This document shows positions 42,147 through 53,576 of a stretch of DNA of 64,000 bases, piece after piece (the first letter of the stretch is position 1; every line of letters begins with the position of its first letter). The stretch comes from Yersinia artesiana (GTDB taxonomy: Bacteria; Pseudomonadota; Gammaproteobacteria; Enterobacterales; Enterobacteriaceae): NCBI RefSeq assembly GCF_902726545.1, contig NZ_CACVAD010000019.1, positions 25,240 through 89,239 on the forward strand, in the 5' to 3' direction. The translations under genes were made by a program, and so were the position numbers. Below the pieces are notes generated by a model, which saw nothing but the letters and a program-made list of their open reading frames with translations, ran no database searches and was not told the origin of the DNA.

Positions 42147-45100
42147 TTACGGTTGTGGATCAGTATCAGAAGGAGTCTTAGGTGTTTTAGTCCATTCCCG
42201 TAACCGCTGAATATGCAGATACAGGGCCGGAATAAATAAAATTCCAACAGCGGTAGCCATTAACATGCCGCCAAACACGGTGATACCAATAATCTGACGG
42301 CTCATTGCCCCGGCACCACTGGCAAACACCAACGGCATTACGCCGAGGATAAACGAGATTGCGGTCATCATCACCGCGCGGAAACGCTGTTTGGCACCGT
42401 CTTGTGCCGCCTGTGCAATCGTCGCGCCCTCTTCCCGCCGGGCTTTGGAGAATTCGACAATTAATATCGCATTTTTGGCCGCCAGCCCTATCAAGAGCAC
42501 CAATCCAATTTGTGCATACACATCATTAGCAAAGCCCATCGCTGACAATCCGGCGACCGCACCACCCACCGCAAATACCACCGAGAGGATCACCACCAGC
42601 GGTATACTCCAGCTCTCATACTGGGCCACCAGGAACAAGTAAGCGAACACTAACGCCGCCAGATAAATAAACACTACCTGACCGCCAGTTTGCTGCTCTT
42701 GCCATGACATCCCACTCCAGCTATAGCTGTAACCTTGCGGTAAATTCTGTGCTAATAGCGCCTCCATCGCCGCCATTGCCTGCCCAGAACTGGCCCCATC
42801 AGCCGCAGACCCGCTAATCGCTACCGAGGGGAACTGGTTAAAATTGCTGATAAACGGCGCGCCAACTGAGGGGGTCAGAGTGACCAGATTCGCTAAACTG
42901 ACCAATGCGCCGTTATCACTGCGCACATTCAAACTATTGATCTGCGCAGTACGCTGACGGAAATCCATATCATTTTGCAATTGCACTCGGAACATACGGT
43001 TATTGAGGGTGAAGTCACCAGCATTCATCCCCCCAAGTGAGGTCTGTAACGTCTGGAAAATACGACTGACTGGCACCTGTAATAACGCGGCACGATCGCG
43101 GTCAATACTCAGATTGGTTTCAGGTACTGAAGCACTAAATGTGGTAAACACCCGGCTCAGTTTTGGGTCTTGGTTGGCAGCAAAAATAACCCCCTGACTG
43201 ACCTGCGCCAATTCCTGCGGGGTTTGCCCCAACAGGGCTTGAATCCGTAAATCAAAGCCCGAAGCACTGCCCAAACCGGCAATCGCCGGTGGGTTAACCG
43301 CCATGATCATCGCGGAGGGAATGGCCGCCAGATTGGACTGAATATTCGCAAGCACCTGATCTATATGTGGTCGTTGACCCCAAGGTTTGAGCATCACAAT
43401 CGCAAAACCGGCATTCGGCGAGTTATTACCGCTAAGCAAACTGAACCCGGTGATTTTTATCACATCCTCGACGGCATCGTTGGCGGTCACCTGCTGATAC
43501 ATTTGGTCCATTACCGTCTGCGTGCGATTCAAAGATGCCCCATCGGGCAGTTGCAAACTGACAAAGAAATAACCCTGATCCTCTTCCGGCAAGAATGAGG
43601 TCGGCAGGCGGGTATAGCCCCACCAGGTTGCCAACCCCACCAGCAGCAGCGCGGCAATACTGAATACTGCGCGACTACTGATTCGTCCTGTTAATGAAAC
43701 ATAGCCATCACGGGCACTGTCCAACCCGCGGTTGATCCCGCCAAACACGCCGGTAGTTGATAACGTGCGGCGCTTAAGCAATACCGCACACAGTGCGGGG
43801 CTTAAGGTTAACGCATTGATACTGGACAAAATAACCGCCGCCGAGAGGGTGACGGCGAACTGTCGATACAGCTCCCCCACGATGCCGGGCAAGATAGCAA
43901 TGGGCACAAATACCGCCATCAGCACCAGTGTGGTGGCAATAATTGGCCCGGCAATCTGACTCATTGCCTGTTTGGTTGCTTGCGCTGGAGTGAGATTGGG
44001 ATCATTTGATAGCAAACGCTCGACGTTTTCAACCACCACAATGGCGTCATCCACCACGATAGTCAGCGCCAAAATAATCGCAAACAGACTAAGGGTATTC
44101 GCTGAATAACCAAAGACATACAGCACAGCAAAGGTACCCAGCAGCGAAACCGGAATGGTGAGTGCGACAATAAAGGTCGCCCGCATACTTTGTAAAAACA
44201 GATACACCACCGCTAACACCACAATCAGCGTCAACGTCAGTGAAAGCGCGATTTCATGCAGAGTTGCCGTAACCGGCAAAGTGGAGTCGTAGTTGATTTC
44301 ATAGGTCAGATCGGGAGGAAAAGAGGCCGACAGGCGAGCCATCTCATCCCGCACGCCATTTGCCACATTTAACGCATTGGCACCGGGTACCGGATAAACC
44401 ACCAAAAAGGCTGATTCAGTCTGGTTTTGTGCCGCACTAACCTGATAGTTTTGTGCACCAAGCGCCACCCGTGCAACATCACCCAGCCGAATCATACCTC
44501 CTTGGGGATTGCTGCGAATAATGACATTGGCAAATTCCTGTGGGTCATTCAGCCGCCCTTGCCCGCTAATGGTCAGGGTTTGCTGCTGGCCTGGCATCGA
44601 CGGCGACGAGCCAATCTGCCCGGCAGCCGCCTGCACGTTCTGCTGTTGTAATGCCGCTACAATGTCCTGCACGCTAACATTCAGCGATTCCATGCGTTGC
44701 GGATTCAACCACACGCGCATGCTGTAATCACGCGCACCAAACACCTGTACATCACCCACACCATTGATACGCGCAATAGCATCACGCAACTGTATGCTGG
44801 TGTAGTTGCTCACAAACAAAGCGTCATGAGTCTGTTTCGGCGAAAAGACACTCACGCCCAATAGCAGGTTAGAAGCGCGTTTGCGCACTGAAATACCGTT
44901 TTCATTTACTTCAGCCGGGAGCTGAGCGCTCACCTGAGAAATACGGTTTTGCACTTCCACCGCCGCCATATCCGGATCGGTGCCGCTGGCAAAAGTGATG
45001 CTTAGTTGATAGCTACCGTTATTGCCACTGGTGGACTCCATATACAGCATATTGCTGACACCATTGACCTGAGCCTCCAGCGGCGACGCAATAGCTTGCG

Positions 45101-45272
45101 CCACATCGCGGGCACTGGCCCCCGGATAAACCGCGCTGACCGACACCACCGGCGGCGTGATATCCGGATATTGCTCGACCGGAATCACATGTAGTGACAC
45201 CCAGCCAACAATGGTTATCACTAACGCAATAACAATGGCGAACTTGGGACGACGAATAAAGAAATGCAGCAT
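42147..45272 (-). CDS. RND multidrug efflux transporter (HAE1, AcrB/MexF-like)
   Basis: 1041 residues. Twelve membrane helices and two large periplasmic loops of the hydrophobe/amphiphile RND class. R-P-x-F-A near the start, [12 protein letters not shown], and the proton-relay pair in [15 protein letters not shown] are intact; the C-terminal half has the matching repeat ([13 protein letters not shown]). It should export drugs or similar compounds with the adaptor encoded just upstream. No outer-membrane channel gene is present, so a TolC-like protein from elsewhere is needed. The substrate cannot be told. Confidence 0.92.
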   Translation of the reverse strand: MLHFFIRRPKFAIVIALVITIVGWVSLHVIPVEQYPDITPPVVSVSAVYPGASARDVAQAIASPLEAQVNGVSNMLYMESTSGNNGSYQLSITFASGTDPDMAAVEVQNRISQVSAQLPAEVNENGISVRKRASNLLLGVSVFSPKQTHDALFVSNYTSIQLRDAIARINGVGDVQVFGARDYSMRVWLNPQRMESLNVSVQDIVAALQQQNVQAAAGQIGSSPSMPGQQQTLTISGQGRLNDPQEFANVIIRSNPQGGMIRLGDVARVALGAQNYQVSAAQNQTESAFLVVYPVPGANALNVANGVRDEMARLSASFPPDLTYEINYDSTLPVTATLHEIALSLTLTLIVVLAVVYLFLQSMRATFIVALTIPVSLLGTFAVLYVFGYSANTLSLFAIILALTIVVDDAIVVVENVERLLSNDPNLTPAQATKQAMSQIAGPIIATTLVLMAVFVPIAILPGIVGELYRQFAVTLSAAVILSSINALTLSPALCAVLLKRRTLSTTGVFGGINRGLDSARDGYVSLTGRISSRAVFSIAALLLVGLATWWGYTRLPTSFLPEEDQGYFFVSLQLPDGASLNRTQTVMDQMYQQVTANDAVEDVIKITGFSLLSGNNSPNAGFAIVMLKPWGQRPHIDQVLANIQSNLAAIPSAMIMAVNPPAIAGLGSASGFDLRIQALLGQTPQELAQVSQGVIFAANQDPKLSRVFTTFSASVPETNLSIDRDRAALLQVPVSRIFQTLQTSLGGMNAGDFTLNNRMFRVQLQNDMDFRQRTAQINSLNVRSDNGALVSLANLVTLTPSVGAPFISNFNQFPSVAISGSAADGASSGQAMAAMEALLAQNLPQGYSYSWSGMSWQEQQTGGQVVFIYLAALVFAYLFLVAQYESWSIPLVVILSVVFAVGGAVAGLSAMGFANDVYAQIGLVLLIGLAAKNAILIVEFSKARREEGATIAQAAQDGAKQRFRAVMMTAISFILGVMPLVFASGAGAMSRQIIGITVFGGMLMATAVGILFIPALYLHIQRLREWTKTPKTPSDTDPQP

Positions 45273-45284
45273 CTGTCCTTCCCC

Positions 45285-46493
45285 TTAGTTCGCAGTCAGC
45301 GGCGTGGCAACACTGGCGCTCACTGTCATACCAGGTCGGACATGCTGTAACCCCGATACAATCACGCGCTCGCCCACTTTCAGCCCATCTTTCACTGCAT
45401 ATTGCTGTTCAAACTGCTCGCCGAGGGTAACCGGCCGCACTTCAACCTGATCTTTATCTGTCACGACCAACACAAAATGGCCCTGCTTATTTTGTTGCAA
45501 TGCTGCAATCGGGATGGCGGTAACGGCTTTTGCGGTTTCCGCCGCCAGCGAGACATTCACCACACCACCGGGCAGCAATAAATGCCGTGGGTTGTCAAAA
45601 CGGGTGCGAATCGTCACAGTGCCGGTCTCTTTATCAATTTGATTATCAACAGATTCAAAAACACCGCTTTCTGGATATTGCTTACCATTTGCCAGTTGAA
45701 TACGCGGAGTGAAATGCTCAAATGCCAGTGCGCTGTTGTCGCTGGCAGAGGCTGTACCCGTCGCGGATAACTGATAGGTGGCAGTGATGTAATCTCTTTC
45801 ATTTACCGCTATAGCCACCCGAATAGGATCAAGTTGCACAATGCTCACCAAGGTGCCACTGGCTGGGTTAATCAAACTGCCAACATTAAAGCGGCTGTGA
45901 CCAATTTGGCCAGTGATCGGGGCATAAATACGGGTAAAACTGAGTTGCAGTTGTTGAATCTGCAAGTTTGCTTGCGCCTGAGCCACCGCCGCTCGGCTGA
46001 TATCTCGCTGCGCCTGCGCTTCATCGACTTCAGCCTGACTGACCGAGCGGTTATTACCCAAACGCTGTATGCGGGTGAGATTCACCTGCGCATGGTTAGC
46101 ACTGGCAGTTGCGCTGTCTAATTGGGCCTGTGCCTGAGTCACAGAAGCCTGATGCAAAGCAGGATCAATTTCATACAGGAGATCCCCCTGCTTGACCATC
46201 TGGCCTTCAGTAAACAATCTGGCGGCAATAAACCCTTCGGTTCGGGTGGTGACATCCACCGCCTGAATAGCTTCTACCCGACCGAGAAACTGCAACGCAG
46301 TATCTGGCGTTGCCGAGGTCACGACGGCAACTGTCACCGCGGGTAAAGGTGCTGCTGCAAACGCACTTTGTGTGCTGATACTCAGCATTAATACAACAGC
46401 ATATACGGGCAGATAATCGCACCGAGCACACAGGGTTCGCTGCACGTTAAGCATTATCGTGTCACGAACCCAATTTAGTATAAACATGGTCAT
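45285..46493 (-). CDS. RND efflux periplasmic adaptor (membrane fusion protein)
   Basis: 402 residues; the start at 46493 has AAGGA upstream (an ATG at 46487 is also possible). The signal sequence ends near S-A-F-A-A-A-P (about residue 49) and has no lipobox, so this is a soluble or signal-anchored adaptor rather than an AcrA-type lipoprotein. The lipoyl domain (V-T-T-R-T-E-G-F-I-A-A-R), a helical hairpin with A-Q-A-Q-L-D-S-A-T-A, and beta-barrel parts (R-I-Y-A-P-I-T-G-Q-I-G) are all present. It joins the pump to an outer-membrane channel. Twelve bases separate it from the pump gene. Confidence 0.9.
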   Translation of the reverse strand: MTMFILNWVRDTIMLNVQRTLCARCDYLPVYAVVLMLSISTQSAFAAAPLPAVTVAVVTSATPDTALQFLGRVEAIQAVDVTTRTEGFIAARLFTEGQMVKQGDLLYEIDPALHQASVTQAQAQLDSATASANHAQVNLTRIQRLGNNRSVSQAEVDEAQAQRDISRAAVAQAQANLQIQQLQLSFTRIYAPITGQIGHSRFNVGSLINPASGTLVSIVQLDPIRVAIAVNERDYITATYQLSATGTASASDNSALAFEHFTPRIQLANGKQYPESGVFESVDNQIDKETGTVTIRTRFDNPRHLLLPGGVVNVSLAAETAKAVTAIPIAALQQNKQGHFVLVVTDKDQVEVRPVTLGEQFEQQYAVKDGLKVGERVIVSGLQHVRPGMTVSASVATPLTAN

Positions 46494-46923
46494 TTATTCC
46501 TTACTCTCGGCGGGATAACTAGTTTGGATAGGGTGTAAAAAGCTTAGCTTTACTAATAATAATCTGAAGCCACTTTAACGTCTTGCGACAAAAATTCATA
46601 TTGCTGGCAGATGCCTAAATCATCTCAGTTGCATCGAATAGACTCATCGCACAGTGAAGAGGAAAGGTAAACCGTCAGTTTGGCTTTACTCTTATTCATT
46701 TTCGATAGAAAAAAAGCAAGAAAACACCATATTATTCTAAGCTCAAATAATAACTCGGCGGAGTTATGTTAGTTTATATTGCCCCAGAGCCTTCATTTCC
46801 TGTGGATTAAACCGATATTTAATAAGTACGCCCAGAGATTTCCAGCTACCGGAAGCTACAACGAGCAAGAGGTTAATCGGTCTGGAGCAGATTTGAACAA
46901 TGACGGGTATAAAGGAACTCACT
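46494..46923. other. Divergent promoter region efflux / GGDEF-EAL
   Basis: About 430 bases with no credible gene between two divergent transcription units. I see no efflux repressor gene or obvious palindromic operator here. The ribosome site AAAGGAACTC before the ATG at 46924 is the only clear element. Confidence 0.5.
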
Positions 46924-49488
46924 ATGACAAACTCCACCCCGCCAGAACCGCGGGCAAGAGGGGAAAATGTTTTCTTTGCCAAACGGACTTTGCAAACCAT
47001 GGCATTGTTAGTTGGGGCAACGATTATTATCGCCGCGGCAGGTATTATCTACATCGCATCACAATTAAATGAACAAGCGGTATCCCAAAGCCGTTTTCTG
47101 GTGGAAAAAGCCTGGGAGCTGCGCCAGAAATCCATGAAAGCCAGAATAAAAGATAATGCTTTTTGGGGCGATGCCTATCAACATCTGCATGTTACGGTAG
47201 ACCCTGACTGGGCCTTTGTCAGCCAGAATTTGGGGCCGTCACTTTATAAAAACTTTGGCTATGAAGGTATTTTTGTTATTGATGGGCAAGGAGAAACCCG
47301 TTATTCCGTCATCAATGGGCAATGGGTCAATACCCGACTGCAAGATTGGCTCCACGAAGATATTACGCCATTTGTTAATTCGGTACGCGATCAGACGGAA
47401 ACCGAATATGCCGCGACAGAAATTATCAATGTTGACGGGCTGCCTGCCATTATTGCCGCCGCCGCATTAACCACCGGCAATGACCCACGCGTTAAGTCCA
47501 TCGCTGGCCCACCTTCTGTTTTAGTCTTTGCCAACTTATTGACGCAATCTGAGCTAAAAGCGCTGGGAGAGAGTTACGGTATTGATCAACTGCGTATTCC
47601 CCGAAATGAAAAAGATGCAGCTTCCAGCCCCTCAATGCAATTATCGCCTAATGATAACAGTGTGCTAACCCTGCACTGGAACCAAAATATGCCGGGGGTG
47701 CAATTACTCAATATTTTGCTCCCACTGCTGGCGCTGGTTGCTTTGATTCTCGGACTGAGTGGCTGGCTGGTGCTACGGCGGGCGATGTCTGAAGCGCGTA
47801 TCGCTGATGAAAATAAAGCAGCGTTAATCGCCAGTGAAGAGCGCTTTCGTCACGTCGCTGAGGCGGCCACTGATTGGTTATGGGAAACTGATGCCGACCT
47901 GCGCATCACTTATCTGTCCCAGCGATTTTTAACCATTACCGGGCTAAGTGTTGAACGTTGGCTGGGTCGCAATCTCGACTCACTGTTAAATTGTGACGTG
48001 ATTCCACTACGCTCCTGGCTGCAATATACCCACCTGACGGAATCGCGCAATGAGCTGCAATGCACCTATTTCTCAGCCAAAGGCGACAAACGTATTTGTC
48101 GGATTTATGCCAAACCCATCATCAAAAATGACCAAACAGTGGGTTTTCGTGGTACCGCTTCGGATATTACCCGAGAGATAGAAGCACAAGAGCGAATCCA
48201 ACACCTGTCGCTGCATGACGCGCTGACCGGTTTACCTAACCGCCTGCGTATGAAAGAGTTTTTAGAAAATAAACTGCGCAATCTGGCCGCCGCACCGCAT
48301 CCATTAGTGATCCTCAATGTTGACCTGGATAAGTTTAAACCGGTTAACGATACCTTTGGTCATGTTACCGGTGATCAGGTACTACATCAGGTGTCTGAAC
48401 GTCTGAGAAGCTGTTTGCGCGATCAGGATTTAGTGGCTCGTCAGGGAGGAGATGAGTTTATTCTGATTATTACCGGGCTTTCTTCCACCAAAGAAATTGA
48501 GCAGCTCTGCGCCCGTGTTATTGCCCGTATCGAAAGCCCATACATGATTAATAATCAGGAGATTTTTATCGGTGCCAGCATCGGAATTGCCTTGGCACCG
48601 CAGGACTCAATGCAAGCCGAGGAACTGTTGCGTTTTGCCGATATTGCAATGTATGCAGCCAAAAATAGCGGTCGTAACCGCTGGAGTTTCTATTCCAGCG
48701 AAATGAATGACCGCCTGATGCAGCGCAGTGAACTGGAGCGTTTTTTACGCCATGCCGTTAAACATAATGAATTCAGTCTTTATTATCAGCCACGCTATCG
48801 TATTGAAGGCACAAAACTGACGGGTGCCGAAGCTCTGGTACGCTGGAACCACCCAGTTTTAGGGTTGCTGATGCCAGATCAATTTATTGCTCTGGCAGAG
48901 GAAACCGGGCTGATCACTGCCATCAGTGACTGGACGATGCTGCAAGCCTGTCAGGACGCCGCTGCCTGGCCGGCATCACTGATTATTTCAGTCAATATTT
49001 CTGCCATTGAATTCAGAAGCCAACGCCTGATCGAACGGGTGCGACAAGTTCTGTTATTGACTGGGCTACCGAGCCATCGACTGGAATTGGAAATCACCGA
49101 ACGGATAATGATTGAAGATGCCGATGGGGCATTTAAAACCATGACGGCCTTGAAAGCCCTTGGTGTGCGTTTATCCATGGATGATTTTGGGACCGGATAC
49201 TCTTCATTGAATTACCTGCGCCGCTTCCCATTCGATGGGCTGAAAATAGATAAGAGCTTTATTGATGAACTGACGCAATCCCATGAGGGGCAATCAATTG
49301 TTGAAGGCATTATTAATCTCGGCCACGCGCTATCAATGACGGTCACCGCCGAGGGGGTCGAAACCGCTGAACAACTTGAGCATCTACAAGCGCTTAAGTG
49401 CGATGAAATTCAGGGTTATCTGCTAGGTAAGCCGATGAAATTAACCGAGCTATTAAATATTACTCATCAGGCAGGTTACAGCGAGTAG
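46924..49488 (+). CDS. Membrane c-di-GMP enzyme: CHASE4-PAS-GGDEF-EAL
   Basis: 854 residues from the ATG at 46924 (AAGGA upstream). Order: membrane helix (about 27-50), periplasmic CHASE4-like sensor (about 55-210), second helix (about 262-285), PAS with W-L-W-E-T-D-A-D-L (about 300-425), GGDEF (motif intact at 508-512, with inhibitory I-site R-D-Q-D five residues before it) and EAL (E636-A-L, with N-I-S, E-I-T-E-R, D-D-F-G-T-G-Y-S-S and K-I-D-K-S-F all present). Both catalytic sites look functional, so the protein may make or degrade c-di-GMP depending on its periplasmic signal. It is followed by a strong terminator. Confidence 0.92.
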   Translation: MTNSTPPEPRARGENVFFAKRTLQTMALLVGATIIIAAAGIIYIASQLNEQAVSQSRFLVEKAWELRQKSMKARIKDNAFWGDAYQHLHVTVDPDWAFVSQNLGPSLYKNFGYEGIFVIDGQGETRYSVINGQWVNTRLQDWLHEDITPFVNSVRDQTETEYAATEIINVDGLPAIIAAAALTTGNDPRVKSIAGPPSVLVFANLLTQSELKALGESYGIDQLRIPRNEKDAASSPSMQLSPNDNSVLTLHWNQNMPGVQLLNILLPLLALVALILGLSGWLVLRRAMSEARIADENKAALIASEERFRHVAEAATDWLWETDADLRITYLSQRFLTITGLSVERWLGRNLDSLLNCDVIPLRSWLQYTHLTESRNELQCTYFSAKGDKRICRIYAKPIIKNDQTVGFRGTASDITREIEAQERIQHLSLHDALTGLPNRLRMKEFLENKLRNLAAAPHPLVILNVDLDKFKPVNDTFGHVTGDQVLHQVSERLRSCLRDQDLVARQGGDEFILIITGLSSTKEIEQLCARVIARIESPYMINNQEIFIGASIGIALAPQDSMQAEELLRFADIAMYAAKNSGRNRWSFYSSEMNDRLMQRSELERFLRHAVKHNEFSLYYQPRYRIEGTKLTGAEALVRWNHPVLGLLMPDQFIALAEETGLITAISDWTMLQACQDAAAWPASLIISVNISAIEFRSQRLIERVRQVLLLTGLPSHRLELEITERIMIEDADGAFKTMTALKALGVRLSMDDFGTGYSSLNYLRRFPFDGLKIDKSFIDELTQSHEGQSIVEGIINLGHALSMTVTAEGVETAEQLEHLQALKCDEIQGYLLGKPMKLTELLNITHQAGYSE

Positions 49489-49502
49489 CGTTTCACCAGG
49501 TA

Positions 49503-49543
49503 CCGCTCAGCCACCAGATTAATTGATCTCTGGGGCTGAGCGG
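49503..49543. terminator. Bidirectional terminator hairpin
   Basis: CCGCTCAGCC (49503-49512) pairs with GGCTGAGCGG (49534-49543), continued inward by CCAGA/TCTGG with one bulged base and an AT-rich loop. It sits between the convergent GGDEF-EAL and lipoprotein genes. Confidence 0.65.
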
Positions 49544-49554
49544 CAATGGGTATT

Positions 49555-50238
49555 TTATGAAGCGGGCTGGCTTTTAGCCCTGAAATTAATAATGTCGTAG
49601 ACCAATCCATCTATTGTACTTTTTACTTCTTCGGCGGTAATTGGTTCGCCACTGTTACTCACTTCCTTACCATAGGCTTTGCGCACCACGACAATAACCG
49701 GTTTGCCGGTATTAGAATCGATAACCTGTACTTCCAGGTAAAGTGCGGTTTGCTGTGCCCTATTACCACTGGCTGCCATAGTTCCGGCAATAACAGCAGC
49801 GATAGGTACCATCTCATAGACTTCAAGATTTTTATCTTCGGCGGAAACCGCAGTAATGGCCGCCCGAACAATCAGTGTATTCCGTCTTTTCGGAGAATTG
49901 ACTAACGGCAATTGGTGGCTAACAGCTTCTTTAAGTCTTTTATTCGCATAAGCCAGTATGTCATCTAATGTTTTCTGATTCACTCGATGAGTCGGTGTAG
50001 AGCTCGGGTAATAAACTAGTGGCGTATAATAAATACCGGTGTATTTTTTAACATCAAAATCAGGGGAGACCCAACGTAATATTTTTTGGCCACTCGCTGA
50101 TTCAGTTTCTTTTAACTTACTATAATCACTAATAAAACCTGAGTATTGCGCGCTAGTTGTCACTTGTGAAGTGCACCCCGCCACAAATATCCCGATGGCA
50201 AATAATGCCGCTATTTTATAACTATTCAGAATGGCCAT
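49555..50238 (-). CDS. DUF3313-type lipoprotein
   Basis: 227 residues. The signal peptide ends in the lipobox G-I-F-V-A-G-C (Cys22). The mature part resembles DUF3313 lipoproteins: Y-S-G-F-I-S-D-Y-S-K-L, Y-T-P-L-V-Y-Y-P, then V-R-A-A-I-T-A-V and A-L-Y-L-E-V-Q-V-I-D-S-N-T-G-K-P near the end. The role of this family is unknown; the anchor is probably in the outer membrane (Thr at +2). It stands alone between two hairpins. Confidence 0.7.
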   Translation of the reverse strand: MAILNSYKIAALFAIGIFVAGCTSQVTTSAQYSGFISDYSKLKETESASGQKILRWVSPDFDVKKYTGIYYTPLVYYPSSTPTHRVNQKTLDDILAYANKRLKEAVSHQLPLVNSPKRRNTLIVRAAITAVSAEDKNLEVYEMVPIAAVIAGTMAASGNRAQQTALYLEVQVIDSNTGKPVIVVVRKAYGKEVSNSGEPITAEEVKSTIDGLVYDIINFRAKSQPAS

Positions 50239-50373
50239 TGTATTTTCCTATATGTTTATTAAGGAACTAAAAAACAGGGATGTAGAAAAAGACCAGGAAG
50301 ACAAAAGAATGACAGTGCTCTCCATTCAAATTTTAAACCATAGCAAAACATTTGCTGAATATTATTTAAATAA

Positions 50374-50394
50374 TGAAAAGCCTCCCAAGAGGCT
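50374..50394 (-). terminator. thiM: Rho-independent terminator after thiM
   Basis: On the minus strand AGCCTC (50394-50389) pairs with GAGGCT (50384-50379) around TTGG, then TTTTCATTA. It lies 40 bases beyond the thiM stop and would also end any read-through from the hyp genes. Confidence 0.65.
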
Positions 50395-50433
50395 CATTAT
50401 TAATTTTAATCTGGAAATAAAATCAGCCGAGAC

Positions 50434-51213
50434 TTAATACGTAAGGGTTTCCAATTGATAAAGGCCGTCAAGGAATGCTGGCACAAAACTCCCCGGCCCT
50501 GCAACGCGTTGAGATACTTGCCCCCCGACCTGCGACATAATTCGGCAAGCCGTCGCAACATGGTGCAAACGATCGCCTTCCAGCGCACAAAACGCCGCCA
50601 CCACCGCAGACAGCGCGCAGCCGGTTCCTACCACACGAGTCATTAGCTTATCGCCACCGGTCACCGCAACATCGCGCTGACCATCAGTGATGTAATCCAC
50701 CTCACCAGTCACCGCAACCACTGTCTGGGTACGCTGTGCCAACTGGCGAGCGGCCGGTAATGCCGCCAGTGACGTATCGACACTATCAACACCGCGCCCC
50801 ATGGTTGCCATACCACTCAATGCCATGATCTCTGAGGCATTTCCACGTATAGCCGCCGGTTTTAAGGTAAGTAAATGGTGGGCAAAATCAGTGCGATATG
50901 CCAGACCACCCACAGCAACCGGATCAAGTACCCATGGCGTGTCCGCTTGATTAGCTGCGGTTATCGCGCTCAGCATCGACTCTGCTCGCGCTCGGTGCAA
51001 CGTGCCAATATTAATAAGCAAACTGTTCGCCATCGCACTGAATTGCGCCGCCTCTTGCGGCTCTACCACCATCGCAGGGAAGGCCCCCAACGCAAGCAAT
51101 ACATTGGCTGTAAATGACTGCACCACTTCGTTGGTCAGGCAATGCACCAATGGCGGCGCGGCGCGAAATTGTTGCAGGCAAGCGGTAGCCAGTGCATCTG
51201 GGAATAAATCCAT
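50434..51213 (-). CDS. thiM: Hydroxyethylthiazole kinase ThiM
   Basis: 259 residues; the ATG at 51213 has GGAGG just upstream (51222-51226). The ribokinase-like family signatures are clear: [37 protein letters not shown] and the anion-hole/catalytic G-T-G-C-A-L-S-A-V. It phosphorylates the thiazole alcohol for thiamine salvage. No TPP riboswitch and no thiD/thiE partner is visible; it lies 86 bases after hypF on the same strand. Confidence 0.93.
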   Translation of the reverse strand: MDLFPDALATACLQQFRAAPPLVHCLTNEVVQSFTANVLLALGAFPAMVVEPQEAAQFSAMANSLLINIGTLHRARAESMLSAITAANQADTPWVLDPVAVGGLAYRTDFAHHLLTLKPAAIRGNASEIMALSGMATMGRGVDSVDTSLAALPAARQLAQRTQTVVAVTGEVDYITDGQRDVAVTGGDKLMTRVVGTGCALSAVVAAFCALEGDRLHHVATACRIMSQVGGQVSQRVAGPGSFVPAFLDGLYQLETLTY

Positions 51214-51299
51214 CAAATAATCCTCCAATAGCCACTTTTGGTCGCCCCGACTCTAACAAGGCGACCTTTCTGTTGCAGTAGTTTGATATTACTCCCTGA

Positions 51300-53576
51300 T
51301 CAACTGCGCGCAGCCGCTATTAATGCTTGCCCCAGCGCCAGACCACCATCACCGGCTGGCAGGCGCTGGGGCATCAATAGTTGGAAATCGTGCAATTGTT
51401 CGCTGAGTAATTCACGTAGCAATCGGTTATGCAGTACCCCACCAGAAAATGCAATAGTTTCAATGCCAAAGCGCTGTGCTGCTTGTCGGGCCAAAGCCGC
51501 AAAGCCCTGCGCGAGAGCAAAGTGGAAAGCATAAGCTCGCTCAGCGGGTGCAGCATCAAAAGCCAGCCATTGCCGCCAGAAGGTCGCCAAGTCCAATTGA
51601 TTATCGCGCAGTGGCATAGTCACGGGTGGAACTGTTCGGGGACTTTGCCATGCCAGTGCTTCCAATAGACAAGCCGCCTCGCCCTCCCAGCTGATGGCTT
51701 GCGGCACAATATTTAGCGCCGCCGCTACCGCATCAAATAGTCGCCCCGCCGATGAAGCTAATGGCGCATTAATGCCGCGCGTAATCGCACGCACCAGTAC
51801 CTCACCCTGCGGTTGGGGGATAGCCGCGGCTTCGGGCAAGTTTTGCCAATTCGGTACAAAGCGCTGAAACTGCGCCAATAAATTGCGCCACGGCTGGCGC
51901 GAGGCCAGATCCCCGCCGGGTAAGGCCACCGCAGGCAAACCGCCAACGTATTCACAATTAACATAATCCACTCGTAGGCATTCGCCGCCCCAAAGCTTCC
52001 CTTCTGCGCCATATCCCAATCCATCCAACGCCAGGCCTATTACCTCTCCAGCTTGGCGCGACCAACCATGTTCTGCCAGGCAAGCCGCTAAATGAGCATG
52101 ATGATGCAACACTTCCACGCAGGGAATGTTGTGCTGCGCCGCCCATTCTCGACCAAATTGGTGACTGACATAAGCGGGGTGCGCATCCACCACCACCGCC
52201 TGCGGGGTAAAATGATAAATATCGCAAAACAGCGCGAGTAACTGCTGTTGTTGCTGCGCAATATCGCGATCTTCCAGATCCCCCAAATGCTGGCTTAGCA
52301 CCGCATTGCTGTCGCGCAGCAAGCAAAAGGTATTTTTCATATCCGCCCCCAGCGCCAGAATGGCCGGTTGCTGACTAAACCCCGGCGGCAACTCGAAAGC
52401 ATCTGGTACATAACCTCTGGCGCGGCGCAGCATTTCAGCCCCACGCGGCGTCAGGCGCACCAATGAGTCGTCTGCGCGTTGCACGATTTCCCTATCGTGC
52501 AGCAGCCAGTGGTCGGCAATTTCACTCAAGGCACTCAGGGCCTGTTGATTACTCAGGGCAGGCGGCTTGCCTCTGCCATTGCCGGAGGTCATCACCAACG
52601 GGCGTGCCACCTGTTGCAGCAGCAAATGTTGCAGCGGGTTAGCAGGCAGCATCACGCCAATTTCGGGTAAATCGGGCGCGACCGCCGCACAAAGTGGGCT
52701 TTCCGGCTGCTTTGCCACCAGAACTATCGGCGCGGCCGGGCTGCGTAGCAAACCGAGCAACGCAGCATGATCAGCACTTGATACACAGCTTTGCAGCCAA
52801 TCGGCATCCGGTAACATTACCGCCAGCGGCTTGGACGGCCGATGTTTACGCTCGCGCAAGCGAGCCACGGCGACAGCATTGGTGGCATCCACCGCCAGAT
52901 GAAAACCACCCAGCCCTTTGACAGCCACGATTTCGCCTGCCAATAGTGCCGCAGCGGCTTGTTCTAGCGCGGAGAAACCCTGAGCCATGGTCTGTCCATC
53001 AGCTCCCGTTAGCCACAGTTGCGGGCCACAATTCGCGCAGGCATTGGGCTGGGCATGAAAACGACGGTCTGCGGGGTGGTCATATTCAGCCTGACAAGCC
53101 GCACACAACGGGAACTTGCTCATGGCGGTAAAAGGGCGGTCATACGGCATGCGCTGGATAATAGTAAAACGTGGGCCGCAATGGGTGCAGTTGATAAAAG
53201 GATAATGGTAGCGGCGGTTGGCGGGGTTATTCATTTCACTCAGGCAAGCATCACAAGTCGCGGCATCCGGCACAATTTGGGTGTCCATCTGCCCGGCCCC
53301 GCTGTGCTGAATCACAAAATCCAGCGGCGGCTGCCCCCAGTGGTATGGCATAGTATCAATGCTATCAATGTGCGCCAATGGTGGGCAATCTTGTGGCAAT
53401 GCTTGTAAAAAATCCGCTACCGCCGGGGCTTGCCATAGGTGAACTATCACCCCAGTGCTGTCGTTACTGACATCCCCTTGCAGGCCAAAACGGTGGGCAA
53501 GTTGCCAGATATAGGGGCGAAAACCCACCCCTTGCACCTTACCTTTTATCCGCAAACTGAGACCGTTTTTATCCAC
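51300..53576 (-). CDS. hypF: Hydrogenase maturation carbamoyltransferase HypF
   Basis: 758 residues. An N-terminal acylphosphatase domain ([11 protein letters not shown]), two zinc-finger C-x-x-C pairs (C-D-A-C, C-T-H-C, C-A-A-C, C-A-N-C), a YrdC-like domain ([12 protein letters not shown]) and a C-terminal Kae1-like domain ([18 protein letters not shown]) are present. It makes carbamoyl-AMP from carbamoyl phosphate and transfers the group to HypE for the cyanide ligands of the NiFe site. It is separated from hypE by an unusual 286-base gap holding repeats. Confidence 0.96.
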   Translation of the reverse strand: MDKNGLSLRIKGKVQGVGFRPYIWQLAHRFGLQGDVSNDSTGVIVHLWQAPAVADFLQALPQDCPPLAHIDSIDTMPYHWGQPPLDFVIQHSGAGQMDTQIVPDAATCDACLSEMNNPANRRYHYPFINCTHCGPRFTIIQRMPYDRPFTAMSKFPLCAACQAEYDHPADRRFHAQPNACANCGPQLWLTGADGQTMAQGFSALEQAAAALLAGEIVAVKGLGGFHLAVDATNAVAVARLRERKHRPSKPLAVMLPDADWLQSCVSSADHAALLGLLRSPAAPIVLVAKQPESPLCAAVAPDLPEIGVMLPANPLQHLLLQQVARPLVMTSGNGRGKPPALSNQQALSALSEIADHWLLHDREIVQRADDSLVRLTPRGAEMLRRARGYVPDAFELPPGFSQQPAILALGADMKNTFCLLRDSNAVLSQHLGDLEDRDIAQQQQQLLALFCDIYHFTPQAVVVDAHPAYVSHQFGREWAAQHNIPCVEVLHHHAHLAACLAEHGWSRQAGEVIGLALDGLGYGAEGKLWGGECLRVDYVNCEYVGGLPAVALPGGDLASRQPWRNLLAQFQRFVPNWQNLPEAAAIPQPQGEVLVRAITRGINAPLASSAGRLFDAVAAALNIVPQAISWEGEAACLLEALAWQSPRTVPPVTMPLRDNQLDLATFWRQWLAFDAAPAERAYAFHFALAQGFAALARQAAQRFGIETIAFSGGVLHNRLLRELLSEQLHDFQLLMPQRLPAGDGGLALGQALIAAARS

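Noticed and set aside
50258..50437. Possible small gene between the DUF3313 lipoprotein and thiM
   Set aside because: The frame runs through the thiM terminator hairpin, has no ribosome site and no family resemblance.
51240..51266. Inverted repeat GGTCGCC/GGCGACC between thiM and hypF as a TPP riboswitch or terminator
   Set aside because: No thi-box sequence is visible, and on the minus strand the stem is followed by AAAAG rather than a T-run; only a simple hairpin can be supported.
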